From assembly GCA_963738325.1 (NCBI GenBank), contig CAVTWD010000007.1, positions 1-54,934 on the forward strand: DNA of 54,934 nucleotides. Reading direction: 5' to 3'. The notes beneath the pieces are model-generated. The model had not been told where the DNA came from. It made no database searches and saw only the letters and a list, made by a program, of their open reading frames with translations. This stretch comes from CAVTWD01 sp963738325. Its GTDB lineage: Bacteria > Actinomycetota > Acidimicrobiia > Acidimicrobiales > Ilumatobacteraceae. This document shows, one piece after another, positions 1 through 9,790 of the stretch. The position numbers and the translations under genes were made by a program. Within the stretch, counting starts at the first letter, position 1. Every line of letters begins with the position of its first letter.

Positions 1-475
1 ATTTCCGCGTCGTGGCTGTTGTCGAGCCGCGAGGCGCGGAGTCGCTTGAGCATGCGATCGCATCGCTCGAAGTGCACGCTGTAGCGGCGACGCACCGCGG
101 CGTGCCCGAGGGCGGTGGCCAGGAAGGTCTTGCCCACGCCGACCGGGCCCATGATCACCGTGTTGTGGCCGCCGTCGACGAAGCGCAGCGAGCACAGTTC
201 GTTCCACACGGCGTGGTCGTAGGTGACCTTCGCTTGTCGTCCCAGCGATCCAGCGTCATGGTCGGGTCGAGGCCAGCTGCCCGGGCCCGGCGGTCGGCGC
301 TGGTCGTCTCCCGTCGTGTCACCTCGTCGGCGAGTACGAGCTCGAGGAACTCGGCGTGGCCGAGGCCGCCGGTCTGGGCGAGGGCGAGCCGTTCGGGCAG
401 CGTGTCGAGGCAGCGGCCGAGCTTGACCCGGCGCAGCAGCGTGCGTAGCTCGGGTGTGACGGCCGGAGCGCTCAT
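1..475 (-). pseudogene. istB: IS21-family helper ATPase IstB, 5' part, frameshifted and cut by the window edge
   Basis: IstB is the AAA+ helper that partners the IstA transposase in IS21 transposition. The ATG lies at 475 and overlaps the istA stop as ATGA. The first ~80 residues match the IstB N-domain (LRRVKLGRCLDTLPER, then DEVTRRE). Near position 240 the frame changes by one base between DRWDD and QAKVTYD. The other frame then continues through the Walker A motif GPVGVGKT and HFERCDRMLKRL to base 1. The rest of the gene, including Walker B, is outside the window. The single-base shift inactivates the gene unless it is a sequencing error. Confidence 0.85.
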
Positions 476-2039
476 GGCCGGCCGTCCCTGGCGCTGGTGG
501 TGAAGTGGTCGGGGTCGCGGGCGAAGCGGCCCGGCACCACGACGCCGGGCAACGACGGCTGCGTCGTCGTGCTCTCGGTGCCGCGCTCGAGCATGCGACC
601 GATCAGCCCGACGTTGACCGCCTCGTGCGCCAGGGCGCTGGCACAGGCGGTGTCGACTCGGTCGGCTCCCCAGCGCTTCACCAGACCCAGCAGCGCGTAG
701 ACCTGGCGCATGCGCGTCCAGGGCAGCGGCGTGTCGAGCAGCGCCCCGGCGAAGGCGCCGACGGCGGGCCCGTGGCCGGCGGCCAGCCGGCGCAGGTGTC
801 CAGGTCGCGCAGGGCATAGGCCGTGCGCTCGGCGGGCAGGTCGGCAGGATCGGTGCTGCGACCACCGGGGGCCTGGCGGGGATCGATCTTCATCAGCTGG
901 CCACGCGAGAACACCCGCACCCGCACGATCAACCCGCACCTCGACGGGGTGCCGATCAGGTGCCCGGTATCGAGTACAGCGCCTTGGCCACCTCGATGTG
1001 GTGATCGCGGTGCACCTTGGCCGTCGTGTAGATCGGCAGGTCGTAGAGCGAGGTCGGCGCCGGCCGGAGCCGGGGCTGCTCCTCGACCCGGAACACCTCG
1101 GCGGGGCGGGCCTGAATCGTGCCGTGGACGCATCCCCGCCCGCCCCCGACACCAGACATCGGCCCGGCGCTGCGCATCGGCGAGATCGACGAAGTCCTCG
1201 CCGGCGAAGAAGCTCTGACGGACGAAAGGCACCGCTCGCTCGACGCGGGGCTTGTCCTGGGGCGAGCGCACACGGGCCGGGTCGACGACGAACCCCCGAG
1301 CCTGCGCGTACTCAACGAAGGCCTGGTTCAGGCGGGGCTCGGTGGCGTCCGCGTGCTCGACGATCGCCTTGAGGTTGTCGGGGATCAGCGTGGAGAACAC
1401 GCCGTCGTAGAACACCCACGCCGCTTCGCAGCCGGCGATCACGTCCTCGATGGTCTGGCGGAACGAGAGCCACACGAACGTGTAGCGGCTCACGACCGGC
1501 GTGAAGACCAGCGCATGGCACACGCGGCACCGGCCGATCGTCGGATCGGGAACCAGCCCGAGGCGACCGAAGTCCACCTGGCATTCGTCGCCGGGCTCGC
1601 CGTCAGCGACGCGCACCGTCGTCCCTCGTCGGCCCCGGCCCACGTCGCACACCTCCAGCGCGTAGCGGTGCAGGGTCCGCTCGGGCACCACGACCCCTCG
1701 CCGAGCGAGCAGCTCGCGCGTCTTGCGTACCGTCATGTCGTCCTTCGCCAGCCAGCCCACGATGAGCTCGTGGTTGGCGACGAGCAACTGCCACGCCTCG
1801 CCGTGACCATCGGAACGGTGCGGGCGCACCGCCTCCACCACCGCACCGACCAGCTCGTCACGCAACTGCTCCTCGCCGCCGTCGCGGACCACACCCAGCT
1901 CCTGGGCAGCGGCCAGGTAGCGACGAACCGTCTTGCGGTCCACACCCGCCAACCGCTCCGTCGAACGGATCCCCTCGCCCCGCAGCCACAGCCGCAACAC
2001 CTCACGTACCTCGAACACACGCACCTCCCGGAACGCCAT
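472..2039 (-). pseudogene. istA: IS21-family transposase IstA, multiply frameshifted
   Basis: IstA is the DDE recombinase of IS21 elements. Reading from the ATG at 2039, the first 290 or so residues are intact: an N-terminal helix-turn-helix (AGVDRKTVRRYLAAA), then the catalytic core with CQVDFGRLG, the YTFVWLSF region, a DGVFSTLIPDNLKAIV stretch and VRSPQDKPRVERA, which supply the usual DD(E) residues. Near 1150 the frame shifts; the tail continues in other frames through LYDLPIYTTAKVH, a shift near 958, MKIDPRQAPGG, and a last shift near 800 before the C-terminus ending ARDGRP. At least four one-base shifts are visible. istB starts inside its stop codon. Confidence 0.85.
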
Positions 2040-2133
2040 CGCCGCCCTCCTGAACCGCTGGTCGGATGGCGGCGAGTGCACCGGCAGCGGCACCGCTGCT
2101 GGTGGACCCCCGGGTGGTCCCACTACTGGCGAC

Positions 2134-2161
2134 GGGACTGTGCGCCTAACGGTGTGTCCGG
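2134..2161. repeat. Left inverted repeat of the IS256-family element
   Basis: The reverse complement reads ccggacacaccgttag then gcgcacagtccc. It pairs with the copy at 3472-3499 (ccggacccaccgttag, gcgagacagtccc). Confidence 0.75.
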
Positions 2162-2200
2162 CCTGACCGCCTGCCGTGAGGTGGGCTGAAGGGAGCGGTG

Positions 2201-3462
2201 ATGACCGCGACACTGGACACCGTGGCCAAGAAGAAGGAGTCGGCGGAGCTGCAGGCGGCTCAAGAGCTGGTCCGCCAAGCCAAGGAGCAGGGCCGGTCTT
2301 TGACGGGCCCGGACGGCTGTTGAAGCAGCTGACCAAGACGGTGTTGGAGGCGGCGTTGGACGAGGAGCTCACCGAGCATCTCGGCCATGAACGGCGGGCG
2401 CCGGCGACGGGTGGGAACGTGCGGAATGGGACCCGGGCCAAGACGGTGCTGACCGAGGCCACCGGTCATGTCGACATCGACGTGCCCCGTGACCGGGCGG
2501 GGACGTTCGAGCCGCAGATCGTCCGCAAGCGGCAACGCCGCCTGTCCGGCGTCGATGAGGTCGTCTTGTCGCTGTATGCCAAGGGGCTCACCACCGGGGA
2601 GATCTCGGCTCACTTCGCCGAGATCCAGGGCGCGTCGGTGTCGAAGGAGACGGTCAGCAGGATCACCGACCGGGTGATCGAGGAGATGACCGACTGGTCC
2701 GTGCGGCCCTTCGACGAGGTGTACGCGGCGGTCTTCATCGACGCCATCGTGGTCAAGGTCCGTGACGGTCAGGTCGCCAACCGGCCGATCTACGCCGCCA
2801 TTGGCGTCACCTTGGACGGCGAGCGCGACATCCTCGGCTTGTGGGCGGGCCAAGGCGGCGAAGGGGCGAAGTTCTGGATGAGCGTGCTCACCGATCTCCG
2901 CAACCGCGGCGTCCGAGACGTGTTCTTCGTGGTCTGCGACGGCCTCAAGGGCCTCGGCGACGTGGTCGGGAACGTGTGGCCCCAGACGATCGTGCAAACC
3001 TGCATCATCCACCTGATCCGCAACACGTTCCGGCTCGCCTCACGCGACGGGACGCCCTGCGCCAGAGGTGAAGCCGATCTACACCGCCGTCAACGCCACC
3101 GCCGCCCACGACGCCTTCGAGCACCTGGCGGAGTCCTGGGGGCAGCGCTACCCGGCGATCGTGCGGTTGTGGGACAACGCCTGGGACGAGTTCATCCCGT
3201 TCCTCGACTACGACGTCGAGATCGCCGGGTGCTGTGCTCCACCAACGCCATCGAGAGCCTGAATGCTCGCTACCGGCGAGCGATCAAGGCCCGTGGTCAC
3301 TTCCCGTCCGAGCAGGCCGCGTTGAAGTGCCTCTACCTCGTGACGAGATCGCTGGACCCGACCGGACGAGGCAGGCAACGATGGGTGCAACGCTGGAAGC
3401 CGGCCCTCAACGCCTTCTCCATCACTTTCGCCGACCGCTTCCCGGCCGCCGAGACCTACTAA
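2201..3462 (+). pseudogene. IS256-family (mutator-type) transposase, frameshifted
   Basis: This DDE transposase would cut and paste the surrounding element. The ATG at 2201 opens MTATLDTVAKKKESAELQ; one base is missing near 2320 before LLKQLTKTVLEAALDEEL. The core is clear: FIDAIVVKVRDG (first Asp), VCDGLKGLG (second Asp), CIIHLIRNTFRLASR, and STNAIESLN (Glu). Further shifts lie near 3050 and 3228, the latter fitting loss of one C in ATCCGCCGG. Total length matches a full family member of about 415 residues, so only small indels separate it from an intact gene. Confidence 0.85.
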
Positions 3463-3471
3463 CCAACAATG

Positions 3472-3499
3472 CCGGACCCACCGTTAGCGAGACAGTCCC
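3472..3499. repeat. Right inverted repeat of the IS256-family element
   Basis: It lies 10 bases after the transposase stop and pairs with 2134-2161. Confidence 0.75.
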
Positions 3500-3510
3500 C
3501 TGGCGGTACC

Positions 3511-3571
3511 AGGTGGTCCCATGCTCCTGGCGAACGTCACCTCAAGGTGGTCCCATGCTGCTGGCGAGCGA
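3511..3571. repeat. Direct repeats of the IS21 terminal motif
   Basis: Two copies of aggtggtcccatgctnctgg cga are spaced 34 bp apart (3511-3532 and 3545-3567). A third related copy (ggtggtcccactactggcga) stands left of the IS256 element at 2113-2132. Multiple short terminal repeats that bind the transposase are typical of IS21-family ends. The outer IS boundary is therefore probably close to 3571. Confidence 0.55.
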
Positions 3572-3802
3572 CACGACCTCATCGACGGAGTCGGTGAGCC
3601 GTGACGGTGCAGACAGCGTGGCATCGTGCGACGCCTCGTCATCTCGTGCAACGTGCTCATCGTGGGGGTGATTCATGGCTACCCTCCTGAGCGACGGCCC
3701 GGACGAGAGGTCGCTTGCCGGACAACGGACTGCCGAAGCGCCGACTGGGCGAAGATTCGTCCCGGAAATTTGTCGAACCGCTTGCGGACGGACCCGTCTG
3801 AC
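3572..3802. other. Gap with no recognisable gene
   Basis: It lies between the IS21 end and the 3' end of the relaxase gene. Open frames exist on the plus strand but have no convincing start, ribosome binding site or family signature. Confidence 0.5.
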
Positions 3803-6800
3803 CTACAGTTCGACGACGTCACTGGCGTATGGAACGGACAGAGTCACATCGGCTGCCTCGGCGAGCGGGTCGGTGAGTGACGACCACGACGAGTCGATCG
3901 GCGCCCAAGCTGGGATGCCATTTTCGGCTCGCCTGGCGGCGAGGTGTTCGAGCCACTCGATGGCGGCGGTCGAGGGTGGTGTTGCCGTCGGCGACGGCGC
4001 ACAGGGCGACGCGGAGCCACGGCTCGCTGTCTCGATGGCGCCGGTGAGGGTGTCGGTGATGGGCGGGTGAGCAGGTCGTCGAGCAGTTGCGGGTCGGGTC
4101 CCCACGTGCCGGCGGTGAGGGTGCGGTTGATTTCGTGGTGTTCGACGACGTGGGGCCAGTTCTCGAGGATCCAGCGTCGCGGCGTCTTGCCCGTCGGTGG
4201 CGGCGGCGAGGAGGTCGGTGGTGTCGTCGAGGGTGAGCTGGCCGGAGCGCAGCTGGTCGATGACGGGCCGCCAGTCGGGTGGCGCCGTGTCGAGGATGGC
4301 GTCCAGGTCGGCGAGCCGGTCGAGGAGTTCTCGGTGGCTCGGTGTGAAGGTGTCGGCGGGATGGATTCGGTCGGCTGGTGGCCAGCCAGGTGCGGGTGAG
4401 CCCGAGCCGACGTGTGCAGCCGGTCCCACGTCGCTGCGCCGTCGTGGGTGGTCGGGTCGCCGAGCGCCCGGATGGTCGTCGTGGAGCTGGTGGCGGGCGC
4501 GCCAGCGGGCGATGGCGTGGACGGTGTCGTCGTAGGTGGTGGCGCCGGGGACGTCGGCGGGCCGGTCGCCGAGCAGGACGTCAGCCAGCTGGTGGTTCGG
4601 CGAGCAGGGTGTGGGTGTGCGTTGAGGTGGCGTTCGATGGCGCGTGCGTAGGGTCGCGTCGCCGGGTTCGACGCCGAAGCCGTGCACGCGTCGCTCCAGT
4701 GTTCGGCGGTGGTGAGGTCGGCGGTGAGGGGCGATCTCGGGCGGCCGCCGGTCGGGTGGCGGTCGTGGCTGGGGTTCGAGGAGGCGGAGCTGGTCCCAGT
4801 CGAAGCTGCGGGTGGCTTCGCGCCCGGTCGTCGGACGTGAAGTGGACGGTGACGGTGCCCGGCGTCGTCGTCGAGGGCGGTGACGATGCCGACGTTGTGC
4901 CGATCGGCCGGCGAGACCCTCACGCCGACGGCGATGTGGCGGGCGACGTGGTCGATGCGGGCGAGCGCCTCGGCGAGGGTCGGTCGGCGTCGTAGCCGTG
5001 GATGGCGGTGGCGTTGTGCTCGGCGGCGACGGCGGTGTCGCGGCGGGCTTCGAGTTCGGCGACGGTGCGGGTGCGGGCGAGGTGGTCGACCCGGTCGAGG
5101 TCGGGGTCGAGGTTGTGGGCGAGACTGTTTGGCGCGGGATCGGTTGATGCGTTCGACGAGGTCGTCGCCGGTGTCGGCGGGCTGTTCGTCGGGTGGGACG
5201 AGGCCGGTGTCGTGGCGGGCGAGTTCGGCGGCGGCGTGGCGGTGCAGTTCGGCGGCTTCGGGGTCGGTGAGGACGAGCCAGTTCGCGTGGGCGCCGCGGG
5301 ACAGCTCGACGTAGGCGCCTTCGCGGTAGAGGCCGTCGGCGCCGACGGCGATGGCCAGGTCCCAGGTGCCGCCTTGGGCGCGGTGGGTGGTGAGGGCGTA
5401 GCCGTGGTCGATGTGGCCGCCGCGGGCCAGGTAGCGGTCGGCTGAGCACGACGTCGATCGCCGTCGCGGTCGAGGCGCACCGTGAGCCGGCCGTCGGCGA
5501 CGGCGACGACGGTGCCGGCCTGGCCGTTGGCGACGTCGACGGCGTCGTCCGGCGACGGTCGTGTTCGGTGCCGTTGCGGCGCAGCACGACCCGTTCACCG
5601 ACCCGGAACGCGCCCGGCCCGAACGCGACCGGCGTCGCCGTCGAGTTCGCCGGCTCGACGAGCCGGTCGATGACGGCCTGGTTGAGCGGTCGACGAGGTC
5701 GTTGGTGCCGGCCAGCAGCACGGGTGGCGGCCGGCGTCGCGGGCGGCGAACCAGCGGTCGACGGCGGCGTCGATCATCGCGGTCGGGTCGTCGGCGACGA
5801 CGACCCGGCCGTGGGCGAGGTAGGCGTCGACGGCGCGGGCGACGGCGCCGTCGCGCAGCTCGGCCAGCGCCGTCTGTTCCCACGGTGGCGTTGGCGGCGG
5901 TTGACGGTCAGCTCGGCGACGCACGGTGCGTGGTCGGCGGCGTAGGCGAACCCGCCGCCGGCGCCGATCTCGGGGAGCTGGTGGTGGTCGCCGACGAGCA
6001 GCACCCGGCCACCGGCGGCCACCTGGCGGGTGACGACGGCTTCGAGGGTGCGGATGTCGGCCATGCCGGCCTCGTCGATGACCAGCAGCGACCCGCGGCC
6101 GCGGGGTGTCGAGCCGCGGCGCCACTCGTCGAGCAGCTGAGTGCAGGGTGCGGGACGGGATGCCGGCGCCGGCGGCGAGCTCGAGGGCGGCCCGGGCCGA
6201 CGGCGCCGCCCCGATCACCGGCATGGCCGGCGTGCTCGAACGCGGCGCGACGGCGTCGAGGGTGTAGGTCTTGCCGGTCCCGGCCGGACCGACCAGCACC
6301 GCCACCGGGTGCCGGTCGCCGGCGATGGCGTCGCACGGCGGCGGCCTGGTCGGCGCCCAGCGTCGGCCGCGCGGCGACGGCGCGGTCGACCGCGTCCGAC
6401 GGCAGCCGGTCGATGGGTCGGTGCGGCGGTGAGGGCGGCGAGGAAGCGGTCCTCGACGTCGACCAGCTCCCGGCTCGTCCACCGCGGCCGGCTCCCCGCT
6501 GCCGGTGGCGACGGCGATCGACCTGGTCGGAGGCGAGCACGCGGTGGGCGATCCGTTCGATCGTCTCGACCGTGGCGCCCTGGCCTTGGCGGGCGGCGAC
6601 GGCGCGGATCAGGTCGGCTCGGTGAACGTCGACGCCGTCGCCGTCAGATCGGTGCGCAGCAGATCGGCGATCCACTCCTCCGGGTCGACGATCCGCTCGA
6701 TGCTGTCCGGGCGGCCGTGCTCGTCGAACACGCACCGTGGCGAGCCGCCACGCCGCCCTCGACGGTGCCGGCTGACCGTTGCCGTACCAGGCGACCAGCG

Positions 6801-7746
6801 CTCGGCGGCGTCGGGTCCCCACCCGGCCGCCTCGGCCTCGGCCTTCCAGCCGTCGTCGAAGCGGCCGTGCTCGACCTCGGGCTTGTGGCGCCGGGTGGCC
6901 AGCACCGCCGCCTGGCGACCCTGCGGCGTGTCCGGCGTGCCGGTGGCGGCCAGCCAGGCCTCGATCTCGCGGGAGCGTTTCGAGAACCGTCGAGCAGCGC
7001 CTGGGGGATGCCGGCGATCTCGCGGGACGTGACGGCCGGGCCGCCACTCCACCCCCAACGCCGCGGTGAGCTCGTCGCGGAACACGGCCTGGAACACCTC
7101 CCCGGCGGCCTGGGCCTGGCGGTAGAGGTCGGGTGCACGAACGGCGACCACCGCCCGTCGGCGCCTTCGGCGAGGTTGGCGACCAGGACATGCCAGTGCA
7201 GCAACGGGTCACCGGCCCGCGACGTGCGATGCCGGAACGCCGCCGCCACCACCCCCGACGTCACCAGCTGGCGCGGGCCCGACCCCGGCTCGTCGGCGTG
7301 GGCGGCCAGCCACGCGCTGGTTGTGCGAGCCGCGCCGCACCCGGATCGCTTCGCGCTCCAGCCAGCCGAGCGCGGCGCGCATCGCCGTCTCGCCGGCGTC
7401 GATCACGGCGCCCTGCACCCGCGGGTCGTCGGACACGGCGTACAGGACGCTGGCCGACTTCGGGGCCTTGAACGTCAGGTCGAACCCGGGCACCCGGCGT
7501 GGATGCGGCCGCGGCGTGTTCGCCGTTCGGGCGTCAGGCCACCCGATGCCGGGCGCCAGCCCGGCGAGCACGGCCCGCAGATCGTCGGGGTCGACCTCGC
7601 CGTCGAGGCCGAGCCGCGCGGCGCCGCCGCCGACCCACACGCCCGGCGGCTTCGCCGGCGCCGGTGTAGTAGTCGTCGAGCGACTGGGCGACCCCGGACA
7701 GGTGGTAGGCCTCTTGGCCGACGCGGAGCTTGGCGATCGACAGCAT
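3803..7746 (-). pseudogene. MobF-family (TraA/TrwC-like) conjugative relaxase-helicase, multiply frameshifted
   Basis: A relaxase of this type nicks oriT and leads strand transfer as a 5'-3' helicase. The ATG at 7746 begins MLSIAKLRVGQEAY with the early Tyr pair DDYYTGAGEA. Next come FDLTFKAPKSASVLYAV and the metal-binding histidine motif in DPLLHWHVLVANLAEG. The C-terminal half is an RecD-like helicase: Walker A GPAGTGKT, Walker B VIDEAGMAD, GDHHQLPEIGAGGGFAY, THRAQGGTWDLAI and YVELSRGAHANW. Total length (about 1310 codons) fits the family, but the coding frame changes at least eight times by single-base steps. The 3' end (TAG at 3803) is Arg/Pro rich. It is a relic or badly called; no coupling protein or type IV secretion genes are in the window. 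Confidence 0.85.
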
Positions 7747-7814
7747 CACCACCCAACGGACGGCCGGTACACCAGAGGGTGAAAATCTGTGAGTTATCCA
7801 GGCTCCCGGATAAT

Positions 7815-7901
7815 TCACATCATCTGGGACCCGTGGTTATCCGGGACGCGGGCTGGCGGCCCTGGTCGGAGGCCGGCCGACGGGGTGGTGATCCCGGATA
7901 A
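7815..7901. repeat. Left terminal inverted repeat of the RIT element
   Basis: It starts tcacatcatctgggacccg and ends ggtgatcccggataa. The reverse complement of 11389-11477 matches over the whole length with scattered substitutions. Each arm contains two opposed ttatccggga blocks, so the arm itself is palindromic. A further ttatcc/ggataa pair lies just outside at 7794-7813. Confidence 0.8.
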
Positions 7902-8888
7902 TCAGAGGGCTTCAAGGAAGGCGAGCAGGCGGTCGGGTGGCTGGTAGCGGCCCGGCCGGGTTCCTGGCGGCTTGGTGCGGGCGATGGCCCGTTCCTTCAG
8001 GGTGAGGTCGCCGTGGAGGTAGATCTGGGTGGTCTGGATGTGCTCGTGACCGAGCCACAGGGCGATCACGGCGGTGTCGACACCGGCAGCGAGCAGGGTC
8101 ATGGCAGCGGTGTGGCGCAGCGTGTGCGCCGTCACTCGCTTGGTCGTCCAGCCGGGGTGCTGGCGGGCGGCAGCCACGTGACGGTCGATGAGATCGCCGA
8201 CGGAGTCGGGGTTGAGCGGGCCGCCCCGGCGGGTGGGGAACAGGGGCGGGTCGCCGACGTGTCCGAGCTCGCGCATCCAAGTGCGCAGCACGCCAGCGGT
8301 GTGGCGGGTGAGCGGCGTGCAGCGTTCCTTGCGGCCTTTGCCGTAGCAGCGGACGTGGGCGCCGACGCCGAGCACGACGTCACCGCAGCGCAGCCCGCAC
8401 AGCTCCGAGACGCGCAGCCCGGTCTGGACGGCGGTGACCAGCAGGGCGTGATCACGGCGCCCGAGCCAGGTGGTGCGGTCGGGGGCGGCGAGGAGTGTCT
8501 CCACTTCGGCCGGTGAGAGGAAGGACACGACCGGGTGGCGGGCCCGTTTGTCGGGGATGGCGAGGACCCGTTGGATGAGCGCGGCGTGGGCCGGTTCCCG
8601 GTAGGAGGCGTAGCGGAACATCGAGCGGATGGCGGCCAGGCGGGCGTTGCGGGTGCGCACGGTGTTGCGCCGTTCGTGTTCGAGGTAGTCCAAGAACCCG
8701 GCGATCAACGGGGCGTCCAGATCGACCAGGTCAAGCTGGGAGGGCTGTTTGCCGGTGCGTTGGCGGGCGTAGTCGAGCAGGAGCCGGAACGTGTCCCGAT
8801 AGGCGCGCACGGTGTGTGGGCTGGCGTGCAGTTGACGGTGGAGCCGTTCGGTGAAGAACGCCTCCAGGATCGGGGCCAGCGCGCTCAC
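7902..8888 (-). CDS. ritC: RIT tyrosine recombinase C
   Basis: This is a 328-residue site-specific tyrosine recombinase. The N-terminal SAM-like core-binding domain spans about residues 5-100 (SPHTVRAYRDTFRLLLDYAR). The catalytic domain has all expected residues: Arg in TGLRVSELCGLR, Lys in CYGKGRKERCTPL, the HTLRHTAA box, LGHEHIQTT, and the nucleophile Tyr in QIYLHGD. The GTG start at 8888 overlaps the upstream ritB stop (GTGA), so it is translationally coupled. It is the last gene of the trio and ends against the left inverted repeat. Confidence 0.9.
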   Translation of the reverse strand: MSALAPILEAFFTERLHRQLHASPHTVRAYRDTFRLLLDYARQRTGKQPSQLDLVDLDAPLIAGFLDYLEHERRNTVRTRNARLAAIRSMFRYASYREPAHAALIQRVLAIPDKRARHPVVSFLSPAEVETLLAAPDRTTWLGRRDHALLVTAVQTGLRVSELCGLRCGDVVLGVGAHVRCYGKGRKERCTPLTRHTAGVLRTWMRELGHVGDPPLFPTRRGGPLNPDSVGDLIDRHVAAARQHPGWTTKRVTAHTLRHTAAMTLLAAGVDTAVIALWLGHEHIQTTQIYLHGDLTLKERAIARTKPPGTRPGRYQPPDRLLAFLEAL

Positions 8889-9790
8889 CGCTGGGCTCCG
8901 CGTTGTTCGAGGCGTTGGGCGGCCAGGGCCATCAGCTCGGGGGCGGCGGACAGATACCAGTAGGTGGAGGCCGGCTCGACGTGGCCGAGATAGGTGGACA
9001 GGCGTGGCAGCAGCGCCTGCGCGTCGGCGCCGTCGCGATACCAGCCGAGCAGGGTCCTGACGGCGAAGCTGTGGCGGAGATCATGGGCGCGTGGGCGCCG
9101 GCCGTCGGCGGTGGAGATCTTGGTGCGGTCCAACAGCTTGACGAACACCCGGTGGAACTTCGGATAGCAGACCCGTTGCCCGTCCGGGGTGACGAACATC
9201 GCTGGCGTGGTCACCGTCGCTGGGAGCTGGGCGCGGTAGCGGCCGAGCGCCGCGATAGTGCTCGGCGCCAGCGGCACCAGGCGGGACTTGCCGAACTTGG
9301 ACAGCCACACGGTGAGCACCCCGGTGTCGGGATCGAGGTCGGCGGTGTTCAGGCGGAGCACTTCACCGACGCGCATTCCCGTCACCCACAGCGTCCCGAT
9401 GATCGTCTCCACCGTCGCTGCCCACAGCGGCGGCCGTAACGCCCGGGCCGCTTCCGTCAACGCGGCAATGTCGGCGTCGGAGTACAGGTGCGGGACCGGG
9501 CGTGTTCGGCGCACCGGCAACAGGCCGGTCGGGGGAACTTCGTGGGTCGGGTCGAGGGCCTGCAGGTAGCGGGCGAACCCGCGGATCACCGTCAACCGGC
9601 GGGCCCCGTTGCCGCCTCGAGGGGTGGTGGCCGCCCATCGGGCGGCGACGGCGACGGTCACCGTGTCGATCCCGTCGGCGTCGAGATGAGCGACGAAGCG
9701 GGCCAACAGGCGACCGGCCTCCTCCAGGCGGTAGCCGACAGCGCGCCGCACCGCCAGGTAGTCGGCCAACGCCACCCCGAGCGCGGTCAT
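8885..9790 (-). CDS. ritB: RIT tyrosine recombinase B
   Basis: This 301-residue tyrosine recombinase is the middle gene of the trio. The catalytic set is visible: Arg in TGMRVGEVLRL, Lys in WLSKFGKSRLVPL, the HDLRHSFA box, YLGHVEPASTYWYL with the terminal Tyr. The ATG at 9790 overlaps the ritA stop by ATGA; a longer open frame upstream (to 10072) is only the antisense shadow of ritA and has no start context. The N-terminal domain runs MTALGVALADYLAVRRAVGY. It is intact and of normal family length. Confidence 0.9.
   Translation of the reverse strand: MTALGVALADYLAVRRAVGYRLEEAGRLLARFVAHLDADGIDTVTVAVAARWAATTPRGGNGARRLTVIRGFARYLQALDPTHEVPPTGLLPVRRTRPVPHLYSDADIAALTEAARALRPPLWAATVETIIGTLWVTGMRVGEVLRLNTADLDPDTGVLTVWLSKFGKSRLVPLAPSTIAALGRYRAQLPATVTTPAMFVTPDGQRVCYPKFHRVFVKLLDRTKISTADGRRPRAHDLRHSFAVRTLLGWYRDGADAQALLPRLSTYLGHVEPASTYWYLSAAPELMALAAQRLEQRGAQR

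Larger units (their letters stand above)
2134..3499 (+). mobile_element. IS256-family insertion sequence bounded by inverted repeats, inserted in the IS21 end
   Basis: The 1366-bp element carries one mutator-type transposase gene and ends in inverted repeats of about 28 bp (2134-2161 and 3472-3499) that match except at a few bases. The flanking eight bases are ctggcgac on the left and ctggcggt on the right, an imperfect candidate target duplication. The flanks on both sides contain the same ggtggtccca..ctggcga motif, which recurs again at 3545-3571, so the element appears to have landed in the repeated terminal region upstream of istA. Confidence 0.75.

Noticed and set aside
12..2462. Long plus-strand and alternate-frame open frames over the IS21 genes
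   Set aside because: They are antisense or frame shadows in GC-rich DNA; the conserved IstA/IstB motifs lie on the minus strand.
3844..5883. Very long Arg/Pro/Thr-rich frames over the relaxase 3' half
   Set aside because: Composition is that of wrong-frame GC-rich DNA; only the pieces with helicase motifs have meaning, and they belong to one frameshifted gene.
7741..7905. CRISPR-like repeats of ttatccggga
   Set aside because: The repeats are the opposed blocks of the RIT terminal arms; there are no regular spacers or cas genes.
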